64,000 nt of DNA from Streptomyces bambusae (GTDB lineage Bacteria > Actinomycetota > Actinomycetes > Streptomycetales > Streptomycetaceae): the NCBI RefSeq assembly GCF_020532645.1, contig NZ_JAJAUZ010000031.1, positions 33,321 to 97,320 of the forward strand, given 5' to 3'. Shown here one piece after another: positions 56,801 to 64,000 of the stretch (position 1 is its first letter; every line of letters starts with the position of its first letter). Position numbers and translations under genes: made by a program. The notes below the pieces were generated by a model. The model was not told where the DNA came from. It searched no databases and saw nothing but the letters and a program-made list of their open reading frames with translations.

Positions 56801-56926
56801 ACGGGGCCCGTGGTAACCGGACACCGCTGTTTCGTCTCCGGAGGCCTCGGCGTTGCCGGTGTCCGACACGGTCAAGGACGGCTCCGGCTCCTTGTCCCAC
56901 ACCGTTCGCCATGGCGCCTTCGTCAT
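53849..56926 (-). CDS. NB-ARC STAND ATPase with kinesin-light-chain-type TPR repeats
   Basis: 1025-aa NLR-like protein. The N-terminus carries two copies of a short Gly/Ser/Thr-rich motif (residues 22-38 and 56-72). NB-ARC: P-loop LTGMGGVGKTQLA, Walker B CRWLIVLDDLADP, sensor GRTLLTTRRRDAALF and GLPL-like GHLPLALAQATAY. A winged-helix region (about 380-480) precedes TPR_10-type repeats from about 545 to the end. ATG 56926 follows the stop of the small membrane protein gene by 10 nt. Such NLR-like proteins act as immune sensors: the repeats detect a trigger, the ATPase oligomerises and the N-terminus passes the signal. No enzymatic effector domain is fused, so the signal must go to a partner, most likely the adjacent small protein. 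Confidence 0.9.
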   Translation of the reverse strand: MTKAPWRTVWDKEPEPSLTVSDTGNAEASGDETAVSGYHGPRPGSGGVPAAVRLSGTGDATATHGGTSISGYVHTLSVQQRPLREPAPWPHQVGVVPSPARSFQHRREADRLRTAVEGGGTAVLSQVLTGMGGVGKTQLAADYARAAWADGSLDVLVWVTAGTQAAVVSGFAQAGVELCRADPDNPEQAARQFLAWLAPKPGQRPCRWLIVLDDLADPRDLVVHQDDPARRFSLWPPAGPHGRTLLTTRRRDAALFGEGRRRVEVGLFTPQESVAYLTASLNAQGRTEPADQLAVLADDLGHLPLALAQATAYLVDSGETAASYRQLLADRATVLDHLTPDALPDEQATALAASWSLSMERADTLRPAGLARPMLHLAAFLDANGIPQDVLTSQAARAYLAVHRTATDPARQEAPVSATEAVRALRALDRLSLIDHQPGTLRQSVRIHQLVQRATRDTLSPHQHDQAARSAADALVDAWPEIERDTDLAQSLRTNTAALTRHAEGALYRSEAHRVLYLHGRSLGESGQAAAAIDHFQWLLRIAGSRFGPDHPDTLFTRGNLATSCGQAGDAAGAVQAFGELLTDRERLSGKDHPHTLTARNNLALWRGEAGDAAGAAQAFADLLTDQIRVLGPDHPHTHTTRGNLATWRGHAGDAAGAAQAFADLLTDQLRVLGPDHPNTLTVRNNLALWRGEAGDAAGAAQAFADLLEDRERVLGPDHPYTLAARGNLATWRGEAGDAAGAAQAFAELLEDRERVLGEDHPRTLTTRNNLALWRGEAGDAAGAAEAFADLLESTVRVLGPDHPNTLTARNNLATWRGQAGDAAGAAQAFAELLEDRERVLGEDHPHTLTTRNNLATWRGHAGDMTGAAEAFADLLESTVRVLGPDHPHTLTARNNLALWQGAAGDAAGAAQAFAELLSDHLRVLGADHPNTHTTRANFATWRGQAGDAAGAAQAFAELLTDQLRVLGPDHPDLHTTRYNLALWRGAAGDAAGAEQAITDLLRSVVGLVDLDDVDLEIIRWGPDH
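53880..55290 (-). repeat. Eleven tandem 42-aa (126-nt) TPR repeats
   Basis: Each unit follows LGPDHPxTLxxRNNLAxWRG, then AGDAAGAAQAFAxLLxDRxRV. Units 2-9 are nearly identical in DNA, so the array probably expands, contracts or homogenises by recombination. Sequence assembly across it deserves care. Confidence 0.9.
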
Positions 56927-56936
56927 GGCTGCGACT

Positions 56937-57272
56937 CTAGTTCGAGTAGTCGATGCCGGAGACGGAGTTCGCGCCGCTTGCATCCCCGGTCCGGTCGGCC
57001 GTGGCCGAGCCGCGCCCCCGGCCGCCGGGCCGCCGGATACCGGACGTGCCACCGCGCTCGGCCTTGCCGGTCCGGCCGGCCCGGTCCGTGGGCCCGGCGG
57101 AGGGGAGTCGTTGGAGCAGCGCCCAGACCAGAGCAGCGATACCCACGGCGGCCTGGACCGTGGCCCCGGCCAGCTGCCCCGCATCCGGGCTGTCGAGCAG
57201 CCAGATCAGCGGTGTGGACAAAACGCCGGCCGTCGCCAGCACGATGACCGCGATCTTCTTCCCCTGCGACAC
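56937..57272 (-). CDS. Small membrane protein with C-terminal amyloid-like motif, STAND partner
   Basis: 111-aa protein starting GTG 57272. Two hydrophobic segments lie at the N-terminus (KIAVIVLATAGVLSTPLIWLL and AGATVQAAVGIAALVWALLQ), followed by an Arg/Gly-rich disordered tail ending RTGDASGANSVSGIDYSN. This ending matches the N-terminal motif of the STAND protein encoded 10 nt downstream (GTGDATATHGGTSISGY). A membrane-embedded effector bearing the motif at its C-terminus and an NLR bearing it at the N-terminus is the known architecture of bacterial amyloid-signalling pairs. The effector would permeabilise the membrane. This is inference; no family was recognised for the membrane part. 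Confidence 0.7.
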   Translation of the reverse strand: MSQGKKIAVIVLATAGVLSTPLIWLLDSPDAGQLAGATVQAAVGIAALVWALLQRLPSAGPTDRAGRTGKAERGGTSGIRRPGGRGRGSATADRTGDASGANSVSGIDYSN

Positions 57273-57651
57273 GGCCGCCCCCTCACCCCGACACACACCG
57301 CCGGCCAACCGGCGGTCCACCACGCCCCATTCTCCCCCGGAGCCTTCGGCACGACCAAGAAAACGGACTGCTCCGATGTCGCAGTCCGGGTGCAGGACCA
57401 TCGTTCGCCGTACCGCTGAGCGCGGCCGCCTCGCCGGCAGCCGGACACGGCGCCCTCGTTTGTCGCCCGGTAGGTGGAGCAGACCCTCGGTCCGGCCGGG
57501 TGCTGCCGCGGACGATACGGCCGTCTCACCGGGGCCCCGACCGGAGGAAGGTGATCGGCCTAACGGCCCATCGGGGGTGACCGGTCCGCTGCCGGGAGGA
57601 GTACCGGTGGTTGCGTGGCCTTCCGGACCGTCCTCGACAGCGAAGGCCTGT
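57273..57651. other. Intergenic, divergent promoters of STAND operon and cydAB
   Basis: No gene recognised in 379 nt. GAAGG at 57642-57646 is the ribosome-binding site of cydA. No redox-regulator (Rex) operator of the TGTGAAC-type was clearly seen. Confidence 0.45.
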
Positions 57652-59205
57652 ATGCCCCCCTCGTTCCATCTGCTGGCGGATGCCCCGGCGCAGCTGCTCC
57701 CGGCCAGGGAACTCATGGCGTTCACCCTGGCGTCGCACATCATCCTCGTGCCCCTGGGCGTCGCCTTCCCGTTCATCACCCTCGTGATGCACTACCGGGG
57801 GCTGCGCCGCAAGGACCCCGCGGCCCTGCTGCTGGCCCGGCGGTGGTCGGCTGTGATGGCGGTGCAGTTCGCGCTCGGCATCGTGACCGGCACCGTGCTT
57901 TCCTTCGAGTTCGGCCTGCTCTGGCCCGGTCTGATGGGCCGGTGGGGCGATGTGTTCGGCATCGGATTCGGTGTGGAGGCCTGGGCGTTCTTCCTGGAGG
58001 CCGTGCTGATCGCGATCTACCTGTACGGGTGGCGGCGGCTGAAGCCACGGACGCACTTCCTGCTCGGGCTGCCGCTGCCGGCCGCCGCGCTGCTCGGCGC
58101 GTTCGGCATCCTCGCTGCGAACTCGTGGATGAACACCCCCCGGGGGTTCACCCTCGACGCGCAGGGCAAGCCCGTCAACGTGGACGTCTGGAAGGCGATC
58201 TTCACGCCGATGTTCGGGCCGCAGTACTGGCACTTCGTGGTGGCGATGGTCCTCACCGCGGGCTTCATGGTGTCCGGCGTCTACGCGACGGGCTGGCTGC
58301 GGGGACGGCGCGACCACTACCACCGGCTGGGATTCGCCCTGCCGTTCACCATCGCCGCCGTGGCGACCCCCGTCCAGTTCGTCCTCGGTGACTCCCTCGC
58401 CCGGTCGGTGTTCCACAAGCAGCCGGTGAAGTTCGCCGCCATGGAGATCGTCTGGAAGACCGACACCCGGGTGCCGGAGTACATCTTCGGGCGGCTCCAG
58501 GAGGACGGCAGCGTCAAGGGCGGCATCCGCATCCCCATGCTCGATTCACTGCTGGCGGGATTCAGCGTCGACACCGAGGTGCGCGGCCTGTCGTCCGTAC
58601 CGCCCGATCAGCGGCCGACGGCCACTCAGGCGACCATCGCGCACTGGGCGTTCGACGTCATGGTGCTGGTGGGGTCGGCTCTGGTGGTCCTCGCCCTCTG
58701 GTACGGCCTGATCTGGCTCCGGTACCGGCGGCTGCCGGCATCGAAGTGGTTCTACCGCTGCGCGGCCTGTGCCGGCGTCGGCGCCGTCGTGACCGTGGAG
58801 GCCGGGTGGGTCGCCGCCGAGGTGGGCCGGCAGCCGTGGATCGTGTACGAGAACATGCGGGTCGCGGAAGCCGTCACAGCGACCCGCTCGACCACCCTGT
58901 GGGTGATGTTCGGCATCGTGGTCGTCGTGTACGTGTTCCTCTTCGGCTCGTTCCTGGCCGTCCTGCTGAGCATGCGCAAACGCTGGCGGCTCGCGGACGC
59001 GCAGCACACCGCCGGGGGACCTCCACCCGCGCCGGAGACGGACGCCCCCTACGGGCCGCGCGGACCGTTGCCCGTCGGGCGCGGCCGCCCGCGGCGGACT
59101 GGTGACGGACCCGCCGACGGTGACGGACCGGTCGGCGGTGACAGCCCGGTCGGCGGTGACAGCCCGCCGGCCGGGCCGGGACGGACCGGGAAGGGGCGCC
59201 GGTGA
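57652..59205 (+). CDS. cydA: Cytochrome bd ubiquinol oxidase subunit I
   Basis: 517-aa heme-binding subunit of the bd-type quinol oxidase, an inner-membrane terminal oxidase used at low oxygen or when the cytochrome bc1-aa3 branch is blocked. Typical segments: ELMAFTLASHIILVPLGVAFP (helix I with heme-ligand His), NSWMNTPRGF, GPQYWHFVVAM and RQPWIVYENMRV. The quinol-binding Q loop (VKFAAMEIVWKT to DSLLAGF) is of the short type usual outside Proteobacteria. ATG 57652 has GAAGG 5 nt upstream. The C-terminus carries a Gly/Asp/Pro tail with a DNA repeat (GTCGGCGGTGACAGCCCG, 59129-59170). The cydB gene overlaps by 4 nt. Confidence 0.93.
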   Translation: MPPSFHLLADAPAQLLPARELMAFTLASHIILVPLGVAFPFITLVMHYRGLRRKDPAALLLARRWSAVMAVQFALGIVTGTVLSFEFGLLWPGLMGRWGDVFGIGFGVEAWAFFLEAVLIAIYLYGWRRLKPRTHFLLGLPLPAAALLGAFGILAANSWMNTPRGFTLDAQGKPVNVDVWKAIFTPMFGPQYWHFVVAMVLTAGFMVSGVYATGWLRGRRDHYHRLGFALPFTIAAVATPVQFVLGDSLARSVFHKQPVKFAAMEIVWKTDTRVPEYIFGRLQEDGSVKGGIRIPMLDSLLAGFSVDTEVRGLSSVPPDQRPTATQATIAHWAFDVMVLVGSALVVLALWYGLIWLRYRRLPASKWFYRCAACAGVGAVVTVEAGWVAAEVGRQPWIVYENMRVAEAVTATRSTTLWVMFGIVVVVYVFLFGSFLAVLLSMRKRWRLADAQHTAGGPPPAPETDAPYGPRGPLPVGRGRPRRTGDGPADGDGPVGGDSPVGGDSPPAGPGRTGKGRR

Positions 59206-60266
59206 CCGCCGATCTAATCGCCGTGGTACTGCTCCTCGCCGTCGCCGCGTACGCCTGCGCGGGCGGCACCGACTACGGGGCCGGGTTCTGGGACCTGACG
59301 GCCGGCGGGGCGCGGCGCGGCAGCCGTGCCCGGTGGCTCGTCGACCATGCGATGGCTCCCGTGTGGGAGGTGAACAACGTCTGGTTGATCTTCGTCCTCG
59401 TCATCATGTGGACCGGGTTCCCCGTCCTGTTCCAGGCCGTGTTCTCTGCCATGTGGGTGCCGCTGGCGCTGGCCGTCGTCGGCATGGTCCTGCGCGGGGC
59501 CGGTTTCGTGTTCCGCAAACCGTCCCGGCGGCTGGCCGGCCGCCGGCTGTACGGTGCGGTGTTCGCCGTGGCCTCGGTGGTGACACCGTTCTTCCTCGGG
59601 GCCGCGGTGGGCGGCGTGGCGTCGGGGCGGGTGGCGCCCGGTACCGAGGCGTCGGCGCACGCCTGGGCCGGGCCGACCTCGCTGGTGTTCGGGCTGGGTG
59701 CCGTCACGGCAACGGCGTTCCTCGGCGCGGTGTTCCTCACCGGGGACGCCCGCCGGTTCGACGCACCCGACCTGGTCGGCTACTTCCGGTGGCGGGCACT
59801 GGGCAGCCTCGGCGTGCTCGCCGTCCTGGCAGTGGTCACGGCGTTCGTCCTCCACGACGACTCCCCCCACGTGTGGCACGGCCTGACCCGCGGCGCGGGG
59901 CTGTTCTTCGTCGCCGTGGCGGTGGTGTCCGCCGTGGCGACCGGTGTGCTGCTCCTGCGGGTGCCCGGGGTGTGGGTCCGTGTCGCGGCGGTCGGGGCGG
60001 TCGCCTCCTCCGTGCTCGCCTGGGGCATGGCGCAGCGCCCCTATCTTCTCCCCACCTCCCTGACCGTGGCCGACGCGGCGGGCGCACCCGCCACCCTGAC
60101 GTGGCTGGGCGTCGTGACACTGGTGGCCCTGCTGCTCGTCGTGCCGGCGGTGGTCCTCCTGTACTGGCTGGACACCCATGGGGAGCTGGAGGAACTCAGC
60201 GACTCGGATCTGCGCAGGAGCAGCGGCGGCGCCACAGGCGGTGACGGGACGGTGGGCGGCGGCTGA
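59202..60266 (+). CDS. cydB: Cytochrome bd ubiquinol oxidase subunit II
   Basis: 354-aa membrane partner of CydA. Recognisable features: ACAGGTDYGAGFWDLTAGG at the N-terminus, WEVNNVWLIFVLVIMWTGFP in the third segment, and eight or nine helices. GTG 59202 overlaps the cydA stop (GTGA). No cydCD assembly transporter genes follow in the window; they may be elsewhere. The C-terminus has a short Gly-rich tail. Confidence 0.92.
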   Translation: MTADLIAVVLLLAVAAYACAGGTDYGAGFWDLTAGGARRGSRARWLVDHAMAPVWEVNNVWLIFVLVIMWTGFPVLFQAVFSAMWVPLALAVVGMVLRGAGFVFRKPSRRLAGRRLYGAVFAVASVVTPFFLGAAVGGVASGRVAPGTEASAHAWAGPTSLVFGLGAVTATAFLGAVFLTGDARRFDAPDLVGYFRWRALGSLGVLAVLAVVTAFVLHDDSPHVWHGLTRGAGLFFVAVAVVSAVATGVLLLRVPGVWVRVAAVGAVASSVLAWGMAQRPYLLPTSLTVADAAGAPATLTWLGVVTLVALLLVVPAVVLLYWLDTHGELEELSDSDLRRSSGGATGGDGTVGGG

Positions 60267-60619
60267 CGGGACGGTGCCGGTGCCTGACTTCATCGTCCTC
60301 GACCGGTTCGGTCTGGTCGGTCCGGCGCGAGGTCGGCGCCGAGCGCGGCGTTGTTGGCACGGACGGCGGCGTTCCGCAGGCCCTTACGGGAACTGTTTCG
60401 CCTCGCGGGCGATGTCGTCGATCGGGCCGAGGACCGTCCAGCCGGGCCTGAGCGGGCGGGTGGAGCGGAAGCCGTGGGCGTCCGCAGGCCGGCACGACGC
60501 CCACCTCGCGGCGGAGCGGCGCGGCGGAGTTGCCCGGGGCCGCCACCGTGGATGATCATGCTCGCCGGTCATCCGGACGGCAGGTCCGCCGGATGCAGGC
60601 GACTCCAGGGGGAGAACTC
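60267..60619. other. Intergenic, possible leftward coding remnant
   Basis: No intact gene. On the minus strand, two frames with good codon bias meet at about 60388: FRSTRPLRPGWTVLGPIDD-IAREAKQF and RKGLRNAAVRANNAALGADL. They would join if one C of a CCC run were removed. No family was recognised. The right end holds the promoter and a GGGGGAG ribosome-binding site for the next gene. Confidence 0.3.
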
Positions 60620-61132
60620 ATGCGCATCATCCGGTCCACAGCCGTCGCCGCGACGACGGCGGCACTGCTCGGGGGGCTCGGCTCGGCGCCCGCCTCCGCC
60701 GCCGGCGGGCGGCACGTGCACAGCGTGCACTTCGGGGCGTTCTCGTTCAACAGCCCGGGCAAGGACACCCGTTCCGCCAAATCGCGCAACGGCGAGTGGA
60801 TCGACGTCCACAACCACACCAGCCGCTCGGTCAACCTGAAGGGGTGGCGGGTCGCCACCTGGACGCAGGGCGAGTACGTCTTCGGACGCTACGTCCTGCG
60901 CCCCGGGAAGACCGTACGGCTGCACACCGGTCCCGGCCGCAACACCGGCTCGAACGGCACCAAGCTGGGCCACGTGTACTGGAACTCCGCGGGCCACCGC
61001 TGGAACAACACCAACGCCCTGGCCTTCCTCCACCGGCCCGACGACGCCTCGTTCCAGAAGACCTGCCGCACGGGCCCCTACTGGGGCGAGCCCAAGAGTC
61101 CCGGCAACTGCCACGAGACCACGGTCGCCTGA
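60620..61132 (+). CDS. Secreted lamin-tail-domain (LTD) protein
   Basis: 170-aa exported protein. Signal peptide MRIIRSTAVAATTAALLGGL with AxA cleavage (ASA-AGG). The mature part is one lamin tail domain: GEWIDVHNHTSRSVNLKGW, VFGRYVLRPGKTVRLHTG and LGHVYWNSAGHRWNNTNALAFL. Two Cys near the C-terminus could pair. ATG 60620 follows GGGGGAG by 5 nt. LTD proteins often accompany secreted nucleases or bind DNA/cell wall; here it stands alone. Role unknown. Confidence 0.85.
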   Translation: MRIIRSTAVAATTAALLGGLGSAPASAAGGRHVHSVHFGAFSFNSPGKDTRSAKSRNGEWIDVHNHTSRSVNLKGWRVATWTQGEYVFGRYVLRPGKTVRLHTGPGRNTGSNGTKLGHVYWNSAGHRWNNTNALAFLHRPDDASFQKTCRTGPYWGEPKSPGNCHETTVA

Positions 61133-61208
61133 GGAGTTCTCACCGTTCCGAGCCCTCCGAGCCCTGCGAGCCCTCCGAGCGCCTCGTCGGCCGGAGCCAT
61201 CGCACAAG

Positions 61209-61250
61209 CCCCCGCCGTCCGGAAGCGCGAAGGCGTCCGGACGGCGGGGG
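61209..61250. terminator. Bidirectional hairpin terminator
   Basis: Perfect 15-bp stem: arms 61209-61223 and 61236-61250 with a 12-nt loop. It lies between the convergent LTD and fibronectin genes and can serve both. A small repeat of GAGCCCTCC precedes it (61147-61180). Confidence 0.9.
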
Positions 61251-61273
61251 CCGCTTGCGTCTCGGGCGGGGCG

Positions 61274-63535
61274 TCAGGGCGCCATGAGCGAGATCTCGAA
61301 CGGCTTTGTCTGCGGAGCCGATTCGGTGCCGTCGGCGGCCACGGCGGTGATGACGTAGTAGTAATACGCCCGCGCCAGGCCGGGGTCGGTGTACCTCGGC
61401 TCCGTGATGCCCGAGGCGATGCGGCGCTCAGGGGTGAAGACGTCCGAAGCGGACGTGGACCGGTACACGTTGTACGAGACGGTGGCGCCCTGGTCGCAGG
61501 CTCCGGGCTCCCAGCTGAGCTGGACGAAGTCCGCGCCCCTGCCGCCGCCCGTGATCTTGGGGGTGGGCGGTCCGTTCGTGACCGGGCAGGGCACGGTGGC
61601 CTCGGCCATCGGCGAGAAGCCGGACCACTGGGAGTTCTTGCCGATGGCACGGACCACGTAGTGCCAGGTGCGGCCGGCGGGCACGTTCTCGTTGGTGAAC
61701 TTCGTCCCGGTGACGAGCGGGGAGACCGAGTAGGCCTGCGTGGGGTCCGAAGTCGTCGTGCGGTAGACGTAGTAGCCGATGATGTCGGCCGAGGTGCTCG
61801 CGGTCCACTCCAGCGTGACGTTGCCGTTCTCGACGGTCGCGCTCAGCGAGGCGGGCGCGGCCGGCTGCACGGGGACCGGCAGGCGCTTGCCGTAGACGGT
61901 GCCGTAGCCGGGCTCCGGCATGGTGGAGACGTTGCCGGCCGCGTCGACGGCGCGGACGGTGTACCCGAACTGCACGTCGGGCGCGGTGGAGGTGTCCAGG
62001 TACTTGACGTCCCGCACCACGGCGATCTGCTCCCAGGCGCCGAACATCGGCTTGCGCATGACGAGGTAGTGGTCCGTGTCGTCGGTGTTGGCCGTCCACG
62101 AGATGTGGACGCCGTCGGTGCCGTTCCACGCGTCCAGGCCGTACGGCATGCGCGGCGGGGTGGTGTCACGGGTGCGGGTGGCCGAGGCCGTCGCCGACGG
62201 GCTCGACTCCAGGCCCTGCGGCGTGACGGTCGTGACCCGGTAGTGGCGCAGCTCGCCGACGGGTGCCGCGGTGTCGTTGTAGGAGGAGCCGGCGACCGGG
62301 GTTCCGGTCAGCCGGGTCCACGGGCCCGTGGCCGACTCGGCGGTGTAGACGTGGAACCGGTGGGACGCTTCGCCCTCGTACTTCCAGCCGATGGCGTTGC
62401 GGTCGAGCCAGCCGTTGGCGGAGACGTTCGTCGGCGGCAGGGGCTTGACCTCGGCCACGAGCTGGACGGGCGCGGAGTACGGCGAGGCGTTCATCGCGAT
62501 GTCCAGGGCCCGCACGCGGTAGTGGTAGGTCGTGCCGGCGACGGGGCTCGGGTCGGTCAGGGCGGAGCTCTGGGTGCGCGGGCCGACGTTGGTGAACGGC
62601 CCCTGGGCCGAGAGGGAGCGCTGCACCTCGTAGGAGGTCGCCCCGGTCGGTGCGGACCAGGACAGATGGGCGCCGAACGCGTCGTACGAGGCCGTGAGTC
62701 CGGTGGGGGCGTCGGTGGGTGTCTTGTCGGCGCTGACGACGCTCTTCGGGGCGGACCTCGGGGAGAGGTTGCCGGAGCGGTCGAGGGCGCGGAGGGCGTA
62801 CTCGTAGGTGGCGCCGGTGGCCGCGGGTGCGTCGGTGTAGGTGGCGCCGGTGATCGGGGCGGTGTTGAGCCGGCCCCAGGTGCCGGTGCTGCCGGTGCGG
62901 CGGTAGAGGTGGTAGCCGGCCAGGTCCATCTCCTGGTTGCGGGACCAGGCCAGGCTCGTCTTGAGGGTGGTCGTGTCGTAGGTGGCCTTCAGACCGACCG
63001 GGGCCAGAGGAGCGACCTTGTCGTCGGCCGCGCCGATGACGGGCTTGTAGCCGAAGGTGACGTTCGCGGTGCCTGTGAAAGCGGCGAAGTCCACGCGCAG
63101 GGTGTGGACTCCGCGCGGGACGGTGAGGCGAACGGTCTTCTTCTGGTTCGACCTGACGTCGCGCCACAGGTCGATCTTGCGCTTGCCGTCGAGGTAGACG
63201 CGGGCGCCGTCCTGGACGGCGACGGTCAGGTCGAACGGGCCGCCGGAGCCGAAGTCGCGGCTGGTGCTCCAGCGGACGCCGAAGTTGTCCTTCGGCAGGG
63301 TCACGCCGGCGGGGTCCTTGAGGCCGTAGTCCTCGGCGATGGAGGTGTCGCAGACGCTGGCCTTCGGAGTGCCGGTGAAGGCGGTGTTGGCGTAGTACTG
63401 GGCCTTCCACACGCCCGCCTTGCAGGTCACGGCCGCCTGGGCGCTGGCGGGGAAGGCGAGGCCGGTCAGGGCGGTGGCCAGGGAGAGCACGGCCGCACCG
63501 GCCGTACGGCGCCCCGCGCCGAGGGATATGGGCAT
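61274..63535 (-). CDS. Secreted PA14-fibronectin type III repeat protein
   Basis: 753-aa exported protein. Signal peptide TAGAAVLSLATALTGLAFPA, cleavage after AQA. A PA14 domain follows (about 38-165: VWKAQYYANTAFTGTPKAS, NFGVRWSTSRDFGSGGPFDL, GARVYLDGKRKIDLWRD), a fold that binds carbohydrates. Then about six fibronectin type III domains, seen by repeated DLAGYHLYRR, SYEVQRSL, HYRVTTVTP, GYYVYRTTT, SYNVYRSTS segments and ALD-x-SGN turns. There is no catalytic domain. Probably an extracellular adhesin or glycan-binding scaffold. ATG 63535 gives the best signal peptide. Confidence 0.88.
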   Translation of the reverse strand: MPISLGAGRRTAGAAVLSLATALTGLAFPASAQAAVTCKAGVWKAQYYANTAFTGTPKASVCDTSIAEDYGLKDPAGVTLPKDNFGVRWSTSRDFGSGGPFDLTVAVQDGARVYLDGKRKIDLWRDVRSNQKKTVRLTVPRGVHTLRVDFAAFTGTANVTFGYKPVIGAADDKVAPLAPVGLKATYDTTTLKTSLAWSRNQEMDLAGYHLYRRTGSTGTWGRLNTAPITGATYTDAPAATGATYEYALRALDRSGNLSPRSAPKSVVSADKTPTDAPTGLTASYDAFGAHLSWSAPTGATSYEVQRSLSAQGPFTNVGPRTQSSALTDPSPVAGTTYHYRVRALDIAMNASPYSAPVQLVAEVKPLPPTNVSANGWLDRNAIGWKYEGEASHRFHVYTAESATGPWTRLTGTPVAGSSYNDTAAPVGELRHYRVTTVTPQGLESSPSATASATRTRDTTPPRMPYGLDAWNGTDGVHISWTANTDDTDHYLVMRKPMFGAWEQIAVVRDVKYLDTSTAPDVQFGYTVRAVDAAGNVSTMPEPGYGTVYGKRLPVPVQPAAPASLSATVENGNVTLEWTASTSADIIGYYVYRTTTSDPTQAYSVSPLVTGTKFTNENVPAGRTWHYVVRAIGKNSQWSGFSPMAEATVPCPVTNGPPTPKITGGGRGADFVQLSWEPGACDQGATVSYNVYRSTSASDVFTPERRIASGITEPRYTDPGLARAYYYYVITAVAADGTESAPQTKPFEISLMAP

Positions 63536-63654
63536 CAGCGGACGGTCACACTTTCGATCGCGGGATGGGTGACGAGGCGCACACGAAGCGCGCACGCCGC
63601 CCGATCGTGCCATTCGAATGATCGTTCGCGGTAGGGGTTTTGGGTGGAATCACG

Positions 63655-63814
63655 TCATTCACTTGCCGCGGGCCGCACGTCCAGGGTGCGCCACGGAAGG
63701 AACGCGACGGGCGCCCCGGAGGGATTCCCCCGGGGCACCGGTGCGTCCAGGCGGACGAGGCGGGGTGGGCACAGCAGAGGTCGCACCGCTGCTGTTCGTG
63801 GTAGTGCTTCACCG
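63655..63814 (-). pseudogene. Possible small zinc-binding protein, frame broken
   Basis: GTG 63814 opens VPVKHYHEQQRCDLCCAHPA, then SSAWTHRCPGG. After that the codon bias moves to another frame reading APVAFLPWRTLDVRPAASE and a stop at 63655. The switch falls in a run of C and G (63724-63740). A CxxC pattern suggests a small zinc-binding protein. Family not recognised; this may be spurious. Confidence 0.25.
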
Positions 63815-63972
63815 GCACGCCCCCCTGCCCTCCGAAGGGTTTCAAGGCCGAGGCCAAGGCGTGGGTGATGGAGCGGACACGTATCTCGTCTTGGGGGCGG
63901 AGCGTGATGGGCCCCGCACAATGGTGGCGCCGAGCCGCCGCACATGGGCGGCGCACACGCAAGGGACGTTGC

Positions 63973-64000
63973 CTTGACATCCTCCCCGCCCTAAAGGACG
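63973..64000. mobile_element. Probable terminal sequence of an IS200/IS605-type element
   Basis: The last bases read TTGACATCCTCCCCGCCCT, then AAAGGACG at the edge. The string TTGACATCCTCCCCGCC next to a small CCGCCCT/AAAGG hairpin is the usual end next to tnpB/orfB transposase genes in streptomycetes. If so, an element starts here and extends to the right. Its genes lie outside the window. Confidence 0.45.

Noticed and set aside
53789..57247. 1152-codon open frame on the plus strand across the TPR-STAND gene
   Set aside because: Antisense shadow; its repeats are complements of the TPR units, and the minus-strand protein has all NB-ARC motifs.

Overview
The window is about 72% G+C or higher by eye, with strong GC bias at third codon positions, GTG/TTG starts and many 1-8 nt gene overlaps. 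Gene content (MFS exporters, NRPS pieces, TetR and GlxA/AraC regulators, I36-like and DNRLRE secreted proteins, STAND ATPases) points to a Streptomyces or close relative, chromosomal accessory DNA. No tRNA, rRNA or CRISPR array was seen.

Layout. (1) 1-7.0 kb: the 5' part of a frameshifted M14 zinc carboxypeptidase, an acyltransferase-3 membrane enzyme, and a two-gene conflict-type module: a Trypco1 protein followed by a trypsin / STAND NTPase / transmembrane / 14-blade WD40 giant. (2) 7.1-23.9 kb: a compact biosynthetic gene cluster. A leftward operon encodes a 40-aa peptide that looks like the N-terminus of SAM synthetase, a stand-alone adenylation domain with a threonine specificity code, an alpha/beta hydrolase, a PCP-condensation protein and a methyltransferase. 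A rightward operon encodes a TauD oxygenase, a PhyH oxygenase, an isopropylmalate/homocitrate-synthase-like enzyme fused to a cupin, a methyltransferase-like protein, a glutamine-dependent asparagine-synthetase-type amidotransferase and a dedicated aconitase. An ATP-grasp ligase and an MFS exporter close the cluster. Together they suggest a small peptide-like compound containing threonine and a chain-extended, amidated, hydroxylated carboxylic acid.

(3) 24-36.9 kb: TauE-type permease, a sortilin/BNR-repeat protein with a PQQ-propeller-like partner, secreted proteins, a GNAT enzyme, a decayed Rhs fragment, and an operon of D-Ala-D-Ala carboxypeptidase, endonuclease/exonuclease/phosphatase protein and a CseB/CseC-like two-component system. 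(4) 37.1-44.9 kb: a second, unusual cluster: a PaaK-like adenylate-forming ligase, a 20-residue peptide gene with a strong ribosome-binding site and flanking hairpins, an ABC-2 exporter, and a complete ADP-heptose pathway (GmhA-HldE fusion, HldD-like epimerase, GmhB phosphatase). No glycosyltransferase is adjacent. (5) 45-50.6 kb: DUF3995/TetR pair with a clear palindromic operator, isochorismatase-like hydrolase, GlxA-type regulator, FMN reductase, MFS, SRPBCC.

(6) 50.6-57.3 kb: a large secreted DNRLRE protein coupled to a small membrane protein, and an NB-ARC/kinesin-light-chain-type TPR protein with 11 near-identical 42-aa repeats, preceded by a small membrane protein. The STAND protein's N-terminus and the small protein's C-terminus share a Gly/Ser/Thr-rich motif resembling bacterial amyloid-signalling motifs. 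(7) 57.6-64 kb: cytochrome bd oxidase (CydAB), a lamin-tail-domain secreted protein, a PA14-fibronectin type III protein, and at the right edge what looks like the terminal sequence of an IS200/IS605-type element.

Several reading-frame breaks fall at runs of G or C. They may be true decay or assembly indels and should be checked before these loci are called pseudogenes.
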